Shown here: positions 10,901 through 26,828 of the stretch, piece by piece
Numbering within the stretch: position 1 is the stretch's first letter
Layout of the letters: every line of letters starts with the position of its first letter
Position numbers and translations under genes: made by a program
NCBI GenBank assembly: GCA_900323505.1
Contig: OOIN01000004.1
Coordinates: 1,488,001 to 1,552,000 of the forward strand
Length of the DNA stretch: 64,000 nucleotides
Source of the DNA: Ustilago trichophora
Lineage: Eukaryota; Basidiomycota; Ustilaginomycetes; Ustilaginales; Ustilaginaceae
Direction: 5' to 3'
Notes under the pieces: model-generated
Databases searched by the model: none
What the model was told of the DNA's origin: nothing
The model's input: the letters and a program-made list of their open reading frames with translations, nothing else

Positions 10901-13342
10901 GGTCAAAGTACTGTACAAATCAAAAGGTCGAGATGGTCAACCTGCCGAATTGGACCAAAAAAGAAAAAGAAAAGAGAAGAAAAAGGTGTGGGTCCAACTG
11001 CACAGTCTGCATCTACACGCAGTAAGACAGGTAAGATGCCCAGGGTCTTGCACGTCAATGGAGTCAAGCGAGACAAATGTGTCTCGATTCTCACGCGTCG
11101 GTCGGCTGCCGACTCGATCCTCACAGCCCTGCACACTGGACAGGTCAAGCAGATTAGGCGGGCTTGACTGTGATCAACTCCACCTCTCGAAGGGAAAAGC
11201 CACCACCATCCCGAACAGAAAAACTGCCCTTGGAAAAGCCAAGCCTGTTTTCGATTTCCATTTTTCGATTGAATCTCGCTTTTGCCTTGAGATTCACTTA
11301 GCCTCAAAAAAGTGCATCTCTTGCATCACGTCACCAAGCTTATTGTTGCCTCGGTTGCTCCAAAATTTCCGCTTCTTTGCCTTTTGTTTCCTGCGTTGCC
11401 ATCGACTGGGAGCACCAAATCCAAAGTCCGCTGAATGCTCTCTCGCTCGACGTGACTTGGACCTCGACGACGCCAGCTTGTCCCGAACGCCCAGCCACAT
11501 CTAGCTCTTGCCTTTCACCTCTTGCTTTCTCTCGCCTTTCAAGCTCAGCAGACTGGAGCTGGTAACACCTGGCTGCGATGTGACGACCCAAACATGATGC
11601 AGCATTTGATACATCCTGTCCGTGAGCTACGCTTGTCATCACGATCGGGCCACTCGTGAGTTGAATGCCGCTTCCTTTTCGCCCACCAGTTGGCGTCGGT
11701 CGGGTTCGGACAACAACTTCCAACAAAATCGCTTGCACTCACTCTCTATATGGCGTCAATTTCACTTGGCTCGCCTCGAGCTTACCGTCGTGCAAGGGTC
11801 CGATCCATGGGACGGCTCCCACACGCGCGGTTTTTCGCAGCGTCCCCGCTCTACCTCCATCACCATGCTCTCAAGCCTTGTTGGATCCTCGCCCACGGGA
11901 ATCGAATTGCTCCTTTTCCGACATACCTTGAAGAGTGTGTCCAAGATGCACATCTCGCAGCTCAATGACTGCACAGCAAAGCCAGAAATCAAAAAAAGAG
12001 GCTTTGCGTGCTGCCGCTATTGTTTGAAAGTGCTTCATGAGGCGCAGGTACCATAACAGTACAGCGATTCGACGTCCGTCTTAGACGCCCCACCGAAGAT
12101 GAAGTTGTCAAGAGCAGCAACTAGCATCTATTACCCCGAAAAGGTATGACTGTCCCTTGTGAGATTGGTGTGGGAATCAGAGAGAGCGAGAGAGAGCGAG
12201 GAGAGCTGGGATCGAAGCGGGAACGGTAAGGAGAGAGCTAAAGAGCGAACTAATCGAACCGGTCGGTCCCCGTGTCAGCAGCATCAGCGCGTGTGTCGTT
12301 GGCAATTGAATTTTTGCTCTCGATCGAAGCAAACTACTGTAACTAATCCGTTAAACATTTAAATTTTATTTTTCTTTTTCTTTTCTGAAGTGGGTGATGT
12401 TGCTCGCGGCCTTTCCTTTTTCTGTCAAATTCGGCCTGGACGTGAACTCGCATGCAGGCACTGCGTGTCTCTCTCTCCGTTACTCGACTCAGATGACTGA
12501 CGGCCTGCTCCCTTACCGTGCTCGCGCTTGCCTTTTTCGATTCAGGCTTTTCTGGCTTGGGTCAGCCGCTTCTCCTCCTGTCTGACCAGTTCCGCACAAT
12601 CCTTTGCTTGGCTTGGCTTTTGGCTGTACCGCCTTTTTTCCCCCCTCTCTGATGGCCTGACACTTGCTCGTCGTGACTAACCTCATCTCTACCACCAACT
12701 ATATCAACATCGTCGAATCTCCTCGTCACCAAACCACGTTCCGGCACGGTTTTTGATCTTAACGCGCCTTTACAGGCTAACGAACTTTGTAAGTGTCCTC
12801 TAGACCAACCCAGCTTCAGTCGCGCTTCTGGCTTGTCGGCAGTGTAGCGCCAGGGCCGCTCAAACCGCACCGTGCCACGAATAGACAACAATGGCGTCAC
12901 TTGTCATCAATGCGGGTCGATTCACACACTCAATCCGGCGGGCACCTTACACTGCAGCGGCAATCGTTTGGGTCCCCTAGCCCACAGTCTGTTCGCCAGC
13001 TCGTTCCGTAGATGCATGCACGGTGCTCCGCAATCTCAATAATCGTACGCGGATGAATGCACATAGGATAAACCGTGATCACAGCATTGCTCAATGAGTA
13101 GCTCCAGTCGTAACTCGGATCTCCGACAAGCGCCCTTGCGGGATGAGATTTGTCTTGATGCGTTGCCACAATTCTCCCGCTTCGACCTCGATCTTTCATC
13201 TCGCAAATGTGGACCCCCCCCATCCTGATCCAACCCAAGGAACACAGAAAAAAAAACTGACCAGCCCTTCTTATCCCGTCTCCTTCATCTGCCACTTTCA
13301 TCTTGTTGCTCTTGCGTGTGTGTGTGGATCCGGATTCACAGT
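7965..13342. other. Large gene-poor intergenic region downstream of SIN1
   Basis: More than 5 kb with only short ORFs on both strands, none with a recognisable domain or codon-bias signature. It holds a run of alternating TACAGTAC/TACTGTAC palindromes at 8091-8115 just after SIN1, further TACTGTA copies (about 9228, 9412, 10908, 12332) and pyrimidine-rich tracts. A long non-coding RNA or extended 5' leader for the downstream zinc-finger gene is possible but not shown by the sequence. Confidence 0.5.
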
Positions 13343-13690
13343 TAACGACCTTCTAACGACCCGCCAATCTCCATCGACAATCCTCTCTCCCGACCATCGC
13401 CAACCTCGACACATCACAACCCACTCAACGCCACGCCACCCAACCAAAGCCACAATCCGACACATTTTACCGCATCTGCCTGCAGCACCGGCACGGACGT
13501 CTGTCTTCACCACGCGCAATCCAGCCGCGCTTGTCTTTGTCTGTCTTCCATACAGTGCCAAGACAGCTAAACCCATTTTTGCATCTGCATGCCACCCTTG
13601 ACGTGCACCGCTCCCCTTCTAACGACTTTGTAACGACCCTCGGCTCCTCCTCCAGCTTTTGAGGAGAGTCCTTTAACGACCTTTACGACC
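13343..13690 (+). promoter_or_regulatory. Three pairs of TAACGACC-type direct repeats upstream of the C2H2 factor
   Basis: The octamer TAACGACC or a one-base variant occurs at 13343, 13354, 13620 (ending in T), 13631, 13674 and 13683 (TTACGACC). The copies form three close pairs with centre spacings of 11, 11 and 9 bases. All lie 155-505 bp upstream of the ATG of the zinc-finger gene. About 11 bases is one helical turn, which suits a dimeric or tandem-binding activator. The binding factor is unknown. Pyrimidine-rich sequence fills 13700-13830. Confidence 0.5.
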
Positions 13691-13846
13691 ACTAGATCAA
13701 ACCGCTTCCATCAACTCTTTCTCTCATACTCCCCCCTCATTCCCCCCTTGCTCTGAATACTATCTCACGACTTCTTCCTCATTCCCCTTTTCCCCTTTCG
13801 ACTTTCTTGACCACATTCCACACCACCTTCACTCAATATCATCACC

Positions 13847-15376
13847 ATGGAGGAACAACTCTTCAGCCCCAACGCTGCTGCTCAGCTCTTCGACCTGCCT
13901 CTGACATCCGGCGGTCCCATTGGCTTCTCGCCTTCTATCGACATTACCAGCTCCCTCCCTCTCACCTTTGGCGATGGCGTCGAGACTCCCGCTTTCATGC
14001 TCGAGGTCCAGCGAAAGCGTGCCGACACCGTCACCACTCTCAAGCCTGACTTTGAGTTTAGGGACGACTATGGTCTTGAGAATGCCACCATCCTCGCTGA
14101 CATTCCTCAACGACCGCGTGCTGCTCAACGACTCTCTCTCACCCCCTCCGTCGCCAGCTCGGCTGCTTCGACCGCTTCCGAATTTGACTACAGCGGCTTC
14201 GACAGCGAGGCCGACCACAGCAACGTCGCATCCCCCGCCACCGACGATGCTTGTGGCGCTCCCTGGAGCGAGGCTTCCTTCAACTCTCTTGATGTGTCCG
14301 ATTCGATCCAGACTGCCTTTGACCGCATCGGCTTCCAGTCTCCCAGCGGTGCATCCAAGATGGCCAGCTTGAAGGATGAGGCTTTCTCCCCATCCGAGTT
14401 TAGCTTCCACGAGTTCATCGAGGACCCCGCTCACTCTATGGACACTGACGGCAGCGCATCCAGGTTTGCCACCATCCGAGCTGCTGATGTTGCCGCCGCC
14501 GCCATCATGACCCCCCAGGTCCCCGTCTCGCCACTGAGCCAATCCGAGGCGTCCAGCGAGTGTGGTCATGGCCATGCCAGGTGCAGTGGCAGCGAGTCTA
14601 GCCTCGGTCTCTTTGGAGCTCCTGGCGTCGGTGGTATGCCCATGCCCATGCAGCCCTACCCTGTCAACAACTTTTTCGGCCACCCGGGCACCTACCCCAT
14701 GGTCTTTTCGCAGAGCGCTCCCGATGTCTCGTGCTTCCACCCGAACGGTTCCCCTTGCCCTTCGTCGCCTAGCAGCGCGCGCAGCTCCTCTCCTTACCCT
14801 GCCTTTGGCATGGCCGGCGGTGTCCCTTCGGTTCTCACCTCTCCTCCCTCGCGCCAGATCCAGATCCAGCACATTCCTGCTCAGGCGCCGGGTCTGGCCA
14901 TGCTTCCCAAGGGCATGAGCCTCTACAGCCACTTTGCTCACCTTGCCAATCCTTACGCCGGGCTCATCACCAAGCGTTCGCGCGGCCGCCGTGTGCCCAA
15001 CAAGCCCGAAGAGATGAACAATCTCGGAAAAAGCGGCAAGGTCTACACTTGCAAGGTGCCGGGCTGTGGCAAATGCTTCAAGCGCAGCGAGCACCTCAAG
15101 CGCCATGTTCGCTCCATTCACACTGACGAGAAGCCGTTCCTATGCCCTTACCCTTCATGCAACAAACGCTTCAGCCGACACGACAACCTCAACCAGCACG
15201 CCCGCGTCCACACCTCGATGGGCGGTGTAGGTGGAGGCGAAGACTACGACGCATCTTCGGTGCATCCCATGTCGCACCTCAACATGCCCCTTGCCCGCCC
15301 CATGGTCCTCACTGCGGGTCCTCAGGGCGGTATCACGATCGCATCCGGCGCGGGCCACCAGATTAAGCAAGAGTAA
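13847..15376 (+). CDS. C2H2 zinc-finger transcription factor, Msn2/Msn4-like finger pair
   Basis: A 509-residue intronless ORF starting ATGGAGGAACAACT after a pyrimidine-rich leader. Two adjacent C2H2 fingers lie near the C-terminus at about 400-458, with recognition helices RSEHLKRH and SRHDNLNQH and the linker HTDEKPF. This pair closely resembles the Msn2/Msn4/Seb1 fingers, which bind the stress response element AGGGG. The rest is Ser/Pro/Ala-rich, with acidic patches that may be activation domains. Expected to act in the nucleus as a stress or nutrient regulator. The target site is inferred from the helix residues; the second helix has RHDN where Msn2 has RSDN. A large upstream region with paired octamers suggests complex control. 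Confidence 0.88.
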   Translation: MEEQLFSPNAAAQLFDLPLTSGGPIGFSPSIDITSSLPLTFGDGVETPAFMLEVQRKRADTVTTLKPDFEFRDDYGLENATILADIPQRPRAAQRLSLTPSVASSAASTASEFDYSGFDSEADHSNVASPATDDACGAPWSEASFNSLDVSDSIQTAFDRIGFQSPSGASKMASLKDEAFSPSEFSFHEFIEDPAHSMDTDGSASRFATIRAADVAAAAIMTPQVPVSPLSQSEASSECGHGHARCSGSESSLGLFGAPGVGGMPMPMQPYPVNNFFGHPGTYPMVFSQSAPDVSCFHPNGSPCPSSPSSARSSSPYPAFGMAGGVPSVLTSPPSRQIQIQHIPAQAPGLAMLPKGMSLYSHFAHLANPYAGLITKRSRGRRVPNKPEEMNNLGKSGKVYTCKVPGCGKCFKRSEHLKRHVRSIHTDEKPFLCPYPSCNKRFSRHDNLNQHARVHTSMGGVGGGEDYDASSVHPMSHLNMPLARPMVLTAGPQGGITIASGAGHQIKQE

Positions 15377-16888
15377 CTGCTAGATCTCTTTTCGCCTTAT
15401 CCACAGTCTCTCTTTCTTGCTGCGTAACTGGACCCTATAAACCTCATGCGATACCCAGGTGCCTTTTTTCAAAGGCTACCACTCAATGATACCACCTTCT
15501 TTCGTCTTCGCTTTCGGATCTCCTGCGCCGATGTCCCGTTCTCAGAACGGACTCTGGGACTCGACGCACGAGGTTTCCTCCACTACTTCTGTGGCGCTGC
15601 CTGACCTCAGCTACAGACCAGGGCAACCTGGCCTCTAGCTTTAGATGGTCGGGCTGTCGCGCAGACTGCTCAACTGGCTTGCTCATTTTTATGCCAGCTC
15701 TGCATCGGCACTGACATCTTCCCGATAACCTGCCAAACGTCGTGTTGCTGCGACCGCCTCGTGCGGCCGTCTGCTCGCATTGTTCCGTGACTCGTCGTTG
15801 TTTGCTTCCACACGGACTTTACCTCTTCTATCCCTCCCCTCCCCTCAGCCGTCTCATGGACATTTTGCTTCACTAGCATTCCCCTTTCACCGATCCTTGT
15901 CATTCTGTACCTCAAGGTATGCGCTGTGAACAAGGGCATCTTGCTCTCCTGCCTCAGTTTGCTCACATCCTTATCCGCCCCTGTATGTAGTCTGTATTTG
16001 CGCATTGGCTCGTCTTCTTTTTTTTTTTGCTCCGCTTTTAGTTTGTTGAAATTCAAGATTTTTAATACTGTGGCTGCTACGCTTGGTCTGATCTCTGTAT
16101 AGAAGCTTTGAGAGGCTGATGGGAGTGAGAGGGTGGGACCCCTCACTCGGTGTGATAATGTTTAGGGAAAGCGACTGTGACCAAGTCTCTCTCGTCCAAA
16201 CATGTAAGTTGCGCATTGGCTAAGGGGTGCAGACACCTCTTGACTACAGTGCTGTGCTAGTCTCTGGGTAGAGCGTGCGGCCAGTCATTTGTGGGCAGTC
16301 ACATTTTGCGACATGTCGTCGGTTCTTGCGAAGTTTATCGTCGGGACCGAACGACACACACGCACGCGGAGACGCAGAATCTGTTTTTCTTAAGTCTGTA
16401 AGACGAGCATAGGGCCCTGTTGGACTCATATGAGAAACTTTAGAGAGAGTTCAAGTTTAGTCTATCGCTCGACTGAGCAGGAAGTACTGTAAAGGTTGCA
16501 CGTGTAAAGTGACAGTTGCGAACTTGAATGCTATTTCATGACATACTGTGGCAAAGCGGAGGACAAAAATTGGCTCTGGACAGTACGATGTGCTGAACGA
16601 TTTGTTTGGAAAGCGCACGGGTGCCGGCAGGAAAGTGACACATGAGCTGTTCAGAACGTCAGGAAGAGCAGCTCGATAACCAGACTGAGCAGCTGCAGAA
16701 CAAGCAGATTGCCCTACAAGCATCGCAAAGAATCCCATCGTCGTCCTCAAATTGTCGACATACGACAAACAGCACAGCTCCAAGGCACTCGGTTCCAGAC
16801 ACACAGCAAGCATACTGTACATTTTGCTGCAAAACCAACAAAACTTACACCCACCAAGCACATAATAAAGTGTAACAAAGGTTTTGAT
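15377..16888. other. Intergenic region, C2H2 factor to 5S rRNA
   Basis: 1.5 kb holding the 3' UTR of the zinc-finger gene and a T-run at about 16018-16028. Short ORFs are present on both strands; none looks coding. Confidence 0.5.
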
Positions 16889-17006
16889 ATCTGCGGCCAT
16901 AGAACCTTGAAAGCACCGCATCCCGTCCGATCTGCGAAGTTAAGCAAGGTATCGCCTAGTCAGTACTGCGGTGGGGGACCACGCGGGAATCCTAGGTGCT
17001 GCAGTT
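16889..17006 (+). rRNA. 5S ribosomal RNA
   Basis: About 118 nt matching eukaryotic 5S rRNA. The core blocks GAAAGCACCGCATCCCGTCC, GATCTGCGAAGTTAAGC and GGTGGGGGACCACGCGGGAA (with the internal A/C-box promoter) and the final TCCTAGGTGCTGCAG are in the right order and spacing. The ends pair into helix I: CTGCGGC at 16891-16897 with GCTGCAG at 16998-17004 (one G-U). The gene is followed directly by about 21 T residues (17005-17025), a strong RNA polymerase III terminator. It stands alone between protein genes, not in an rDNA unit. The exact 5' and 3' ends may be off by 1-2 bases. Confidence 0.95.
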
Positions 17007-17025
17007 TTTTTTTTTTTTTTTTTTT
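17005..17025 (+). terminator. Pol III poly-T terminator of the 5S gene
   Basis: An uninterrupted T run immediately after the helix I closing bases of the 5S gene. It is far longer than the 4-5 T needed by RNA polymerase III. Confidence 0.85.
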
Positions 17026-17684
17026 AGTTCTTTTTTGTGCATTTCTTTTTTTTGTTCATGTTTCCTCCCTTCGATTCCAAACTCATCACTCAATTTGATC
17101 TTCGCGAATCATCCTTTGTCAAGACCCCTATACATTTGCGACAAGTGTTGATGGAAACAAAGTGAGGCATGCTCAAATGCTCAACGAATCCACCAGGGTG
17201 TACGCAAAAGAATTTTCACGACCAAACGGTTGACGCTTTACTCGAAACAACAACACCAAAGTTTGTCAACCCAAAAACCTAAAAACGCTCGTGAGTACTC
17301 GTCAACCCGACATCCACTCACTTGTGCTGCAGGATGAATCGAGCAATTGATACTGTATATATACACAAGACCCACTCGAGTGCAAAACCACTTTGTCCAG
17401 AAATCAATCGCGACGCACAACTAGACAACTCTACCGCTGTCCACTTTCCTAGCTTCACGTCCACGATTGTCTTGGTCACCATGAAGCTGTTTCCATGTCC
17501 ATGTTGGAATGCAAAACTCATTCAGCAAATATGCATAGTCACAGACCATACTACTGTAGCATCACAAGCACGCTCGCAATTCAGCCGATAACAATTTAAA
17601 TTGAGTAAAGTGATGTACAGAAACCAAACCAGGATAGGGCATCACTATCACAGTCGTGCGCATTCCATTATCCAGAGCTCGTTA
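17026..17684. other. Intergenic region, 5S rRNA to ARG5,6 3' end
   Basis: About 660 bp with two TACTGTA copies (about 17346 and 17553) and no credible gene. It contains the 3' UTR of ARG5,6, which is on the minus strand. Confidence 0.5.
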
Positions 17685-21960
<4,276 letters not shown>

Positions 21961-22054
21961 TCACACTGCAGTCATGAAGCTAGCGGACTGCAGCGGCGCT
22001 TGTTCAAAAAAAGGCGACGGGTTGAAAGGGCCGAGATTGGCAAGCTGCTGTTGA

Positions 22055-22086
<32 letters not shown>

Positions 22087-23274
22087 GTGTTGCTGGAAAT
22101 GAAATTGTAGCTGAAGCTGCTGCTGCTGTTGTTGCTGAAGCTGCTGCGCGTTGCGAAGGTTGAGGTAGTTGCTCGCATTCATCGACAACATGTGTGGCTG
22201 CTCGTTGGCCAGCACAGCAGGCAGACCAGAAACTCCAGAACTGCCGCCCGCAGTGGCATTGACAGCTGTATTGTCGAGGCCACCAGGCATGCCGTTTGCG
22301 AACTGCTGGAGTCCACTAACGCCGTGACGGGCAGGAGATGCCTGGGCGATCAGACCGCTGTTGACACCGGGCGACGAGAAGGCGAGGCCAGCGTAGGTCA
22401 GCTGCTGGCCAGAAGGAGCTGCCGACGTGACACCAATGTTTCCAGAGACAAGAGCCTGGCCGTCAAACGTGCTGGCTTGCATCCAGTTGCCAGCAGCATC
22501 CTCAAAGCCGGCACTGCGTTCCCTGGAGCCAATGTCCTCAGAGCTGGACGAAGCTCCCGGAGAAGTACCGTTGGGCACCGCAGGGTTGGTGGGTGCGGAC
22601 AGGAAGGTGCCAGGCTGGCCAAAGGTACCATGATGCGAGATGGGCGTGAAGCCAGATACACCAGTGGGGACTGAACTGGAGAGCGAGCCATGCAGGCTGG
22701 AAGCAGCCGAGCAAGACGAAGTTGGGCTGGTTTTACCGCCCTCGCCTTCGCTGCCGACAGCAAAAGGTCCATCGTCGTCATCGAGGTCATAGATGTCGCC
22801 GAGAGGGCCCGAGGCATTCATGCTTGTCTGACGCTTCTTGTTGCCCATCTCGGCCATGGGGATAGGCAACTCGTCGACGGGAGGCTGAGGAAGCTGTTCG
22901 AGACCGGCCTGCGCAAGAAATTTGTTGAGCTGCTGACGCAACTGCATGTTTTCTTGACGCATGTTGTCAATCTTGAGGCGGTAGATGGCCTCTCGGTTCA
23001 TGGCATCGGCGACAAAGTCGAGCGACTTGTTGACGATGAGCGACTTGGAGGGACGTCGCACGTCCGAGATGGCAGGCAGCGACGCAGCGAGCTGAAGGAA
23101 GCGCCCGTTGAGAGACTCTCGACGGGCTCGCTCGATGGCATTGTGGGTAGCTCTGCGCTCTGCGCTCGTGCCCTTTTTGTTGCCTCCTCCACTTCCGGAA
23201 GGGCGCTGGAAGACGGGCGCGGTGGCGGGCTGGACGTCTATCTTGACGGCGTTGGTAGATTGCATATTGCACAA
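21961..23274 (-). CDS. bHLH-leucine zipper transcription factor with polyglutamine C-terminus
   Basis: A 437-residue ORF. The bHLH basic region is at about 36-55, with HNAIERARR giving the His5-Glu9-Arg13 pattern of class B factors that bind the E-box CACGTG. The helices run to about 95, followed by a heptad-repeat zipper (about 98-125, IYRLKIDNMRQENMQLRQQL). The rest is Ser/Pro/Gly-rich and ends in interrupted glutamine runs (about 375-415). The family acts as dimers in the nucleus. The target genes and orthologue name are not recognised. The frame ends MTAV, and a GTGAGC next to the stop leaves open a short further exon, for which I saw no convincing acceptor. The upstream region is long and pyrimidine-rich. 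Confidence 0.85.
22056..22138. repeat. CAG/CTG trinucleotide runs encoding polyglutamine
   Basis: Near-perfect GCT/GTT triplet runs on the plus strand encode glutamine stretches in the bHLH factor. Such tracts are prone to length change between strains. Confidence 0.85.
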
Positions 23275-26034
23275 CAGTAGGCGGGAAGAAAAGGTGAAGG
23301 GATGTGTTGTTGTTCAAAAGACAGCAGGCGCAAGGGCAGCCGGTGACTATCTGTTGTCGAGGATGAAGAGGGCGAAGAAGTCGATCGAGTGTGACAGCGA
23401 CGAGTATATCAAGTGCAGCGACCAAAGGCGCGCGATGTATCTCTGACTCTTTCAAACAAGTTCAAAGGCTGGGGAAAGCAAAAGGCCCGGGGATGAAGGG
23501 CTCAGCTCAATTGACGAAGGGAAGGTCGGAAAGTCTCGGCGAAGGAGGGTGACTTCGGAGACGTGAGATGAGATGAAGGTTGAAGTGGCGGCGGATAGAG
23601 AGGCGAGACGGTTGACGGGATGAAAGGCGGTTGAAAGGAGGATAAGGAAGATGCGAGCAGGCTGTTTCGCGAGTAAAACTCAAGCGGACTAGGCTGTTGA
23701 GTAAGAAGCATGATGGCGATTGTCCATAAGCAGGAGGATGAAAAGACGGAGTAACGAGATGGGGACAGGGAAAGAGGAAAATGTCAGTAAGCGGACTCGC
23801 ATGTGGCTAACAGATGTGGTGAACGATGCTTGGTCAGGAGGTCGGCGCAACCTGACATGGCTAGCAATCGCGGAATCCTGGACACCTAGGCCGAAGCGCC
23901 GCGTGCCGTCCTACGGGAGCTGTCTTTCCATTCTAATCAGATCTGAACGATCGCAAGGCCGAAAGAAGTCAACGGGTCTGCTTGGCACGTGGCCTGATGC
24001 GTTGCGATCCATAACGACGGCTAGTGGTACAGGCTCACAAACTTTTATTTTTCGGCCTCGTCGACATCGACAAGATGAAAGCGAGCGTATGGCCTATGGA
24101 AGGACAGGAGAGAGGAGAGACAAGACGGCAAACTCGATCACGCCACTCGTCCTACTCTCCTCGGCACCATCGAGACCAATCTGCGCTCTACGCTCCCGCG
24201 AGTTGAAAGAGGCGGAAAAACGGTTATTGATGCAGGTGGGACCAAACGACGGACGATACTGAAAGCGAGCACCCGAAAAGTAGAATAGATCCGGCTGCTG
24301 GAAGTACGAGCAAATACATCAAAGCTTGATGCGAAGCCGGTCACGAACTGTAATATTTTCTTGCTGGGGTTTACTGAGCCAACAAGGTTGCGCCTTCGGT
24401 GACCTAAACACTATCTGTCGGGACCAGAGTCGAATGTCGAAGCCTCCGTGCATACGTACCACAAGCTCTAAGGGATGGTGATGGCGGCGGTGAGAGGAAG
24501 AGGGCGGCAGCAGCGGACAGGATGATGAGGATGGTGGTCGAGAGGGCAAAAGGTTCAAGGTGTTCGGTTTGACTTTCGGGCTCCACGGCGGAACCGCTTA
24601 GCAGCATCCGAGTGTGTATCTCCTCTCTCTCTCCTCTCTCATTTTCGTCACATTTCGCCGTTTCCGAGTCCACTTTTTGGCTTTGCATTCAAGTCACTAG
24701 CGGGGACGGCGCACACAACGCCAACGAAACATATCCGCACTGAAGTGTACTGCCACCTATTCTATCCTCAACGGTGCCAGTGCATGCCGAAAGGGCGGGG
24801 GGAACGTCAACGTAATGAAGCGGTGCTAGCGCCTACACACGAGTTTTTGCACTCGATGCCCCTCATGCACGACGTTTCTCACAGACTGCCCCTCCAGCTT
24901 GAGATTACACAGAATGCCCTCCTACTCCCAGCCATTTTTGACAATCCGAGATTTTAAGACATTTTTCTTTTTTTTTTCTAAGTCTTTTCTGGAGATGGTC
25001 AAAGTATGCTCCTCCTTCCATCCATCTCCCTGCTTGCAAATGATCTCTTTCAATGCCTGAATTGACATGTTTTGACAGGGTCCACATAGGACTACAGCAT
25101 TGCGCTTTTCTAGCTTGTCAAAAGCTCAATATTGAGAGATACAGGCTGTCAAAAAAGGTCTCTTCTGGAAAAAGATGCTCGGATCCGCAATGGAGGGCAT
25201 TCTGTGAAGTTGTTTTTTAAGGGCTAGTCTGTGAATTAATCACTTTCGGAGGGGCACCGAGTGAAAAAACTCGCCTACACACTTGTCACAGCTGTGATTA
25301 CAGCAAAAAGAGAATTCGCGCAATCGTTTATGGTATGGTCAGGCACAGGCGAAGTGAAATAACTTACTGCACTAAATCACTGTGACACACAGGCACTAGA
25401 CGTTGGAGGGTTCCAATCGGAGATACTGTACGGTGCCCTCAATTTTGGACTGGCCGGGCAGTGCACCACTCGAAAAAGAAAAAAAAGAAAAAAACAAAAA
25501 AAAAAAAAAGAAAAAGGACCGCGGATTAGAATTGCCTGCCGGTGCCAGAATGCCGAGTTGGAGCTGCACGAGAAGAGGGTTCGCATAATTTACCATCTCG
25601 CCTCTCTCATCTACAGCAGGGGCCGAGACACACATCATAAGCAGGACCGAAACCCTCAGTGTTTTTGGATTCCGTTTTGGTTTCAAGACCCGTGCGCTAT
25701 CCGAGTTTGGGGTGACGAAAGCATGTCAGAGCTTTATCGCCAACACTCCGCAACAAGCCAGGTCAGAATCGCCGCGGAGAACTCGCCATCACCTGTGCAG
25801 GACCCTCGAACCGATTTTGGGTAAAAGTTCACCCGCGTTGTCGATTTTTCATGCTTCCAAGCCCAAGTCAGCGACGCCAGATCTCCCGTCCAAATGGCAC
25901 ATAGGCATCTGGGGTAGGCCAACTTGTTCAAGAGAGCGTCTGATGACCAAGAAGCAAGCAAGCTGTTCAACCAGGAAAGGAGGTCTTGGGATCGGCGACC
26001 GGGCCAGCAACCACGGCTCAAAATGCAAAAAGTA
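23275..26034. other. Intergenic region upstream of the bHLH gene
   Basis: 2.8 kb. The part next to 23275 is the bHLH promoter and leader. A minus-strand ORF from ATG 24688 encodes a hydrophobic stretch and could splice to 24403-24138 (see findings), but it is not recognised. Further right are an A-rich tract (about 25469-25516) and no credible gene. Confidence 0.45.
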
Positions 26035-26828
26035 CAGTCGCGTCCAATACTGCCCCATATCTTACCAAATTTGAGTTGCAAATTCTGAAAATTTCCAACA
26101 GCACAGCACACAATTAGCTCTGAAACACCACATCACACAAGAATGATCACCACCTTAATGTCAATATTTTACTAGCTCATATCTAAAACCTGGATGTGAT
26201 AGATGCTATCCATAGCTACAACTTGCTCACCAACAGAAAAAAGAGTTTAGTCTTAGTTATTGTGCTGTAGCAGAATTGGCTCTCTTTTTTTGGAAATCTG
26301 AGTCCAAAATTTGCGCATTTGTGCACTTTATCAGTCTCTAGAAATTTCAATTCGAAAATTTGAAGATACCCTTCCTTATACTGCCTTTTTCTCCTCAATG
26401 TCAGCAGACACTTGCCTATATGTTGGTGAGAAAGTTGTAGCTATACATACCAGCTACGCACACCATGAATGGTGCAAGTGAGCTGCAACATTGATCATAG
26501 TGTGATTTCCATTCTTGTGAAGGGGGTGTTTTTTCGCAATACTGCGCTGTGCAGTTGAATTTCACAAAATTTTTGACCCCAATTTAAGGCTATCTTGATG
26601 CTGTTCCCGTTCAATAACCAAGACTAAACTATTTTTTTTGTTGGTGAGGAAGTTGTAGCTATGGATAGCATCTATCACATCCAGGTGTTAGATATGAGCT
26701 AGCAAAATATTGACATTATGGTGGTGATCATTCTTGTGAGGAGGCTTAGATTTGTAAAAATGACTGGTGTGGAGCCTCATTGATATTCGGCTCAGAACAA
26801 AATTATGGGACAGTTTTGGACGCGACTG
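26035..26828. mobile_element. Tc1/mariner-type MITE (non-autonomous) with composite inverted repeats
   Basis: A 794-bp AT-rich element flanked by TA dinucleotides (26033-26034 and 26829-26830), the target site of Tc1/mariner/pogo elements. The outer ends are inverted: CAGTCGCGTCCAA at 26035 and TTGGACGCGACTG ending at 26828. A second, longer inverted arm lies inside, 26137-26262 against 26612-26738, nearly identical over about 125 bp. The stretches between outer and inner arms do not match. A third degenerate copy of the inner arm sits in the middle (about 26422-26525). No transposase ORF is present, so it would need a transposase in trans. Confidence 0.8.

Noticed and set aside
13829..15121. 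430-codon minus-strand ORF
   Set aside because: Antisense shadow of the C2H2 gene.
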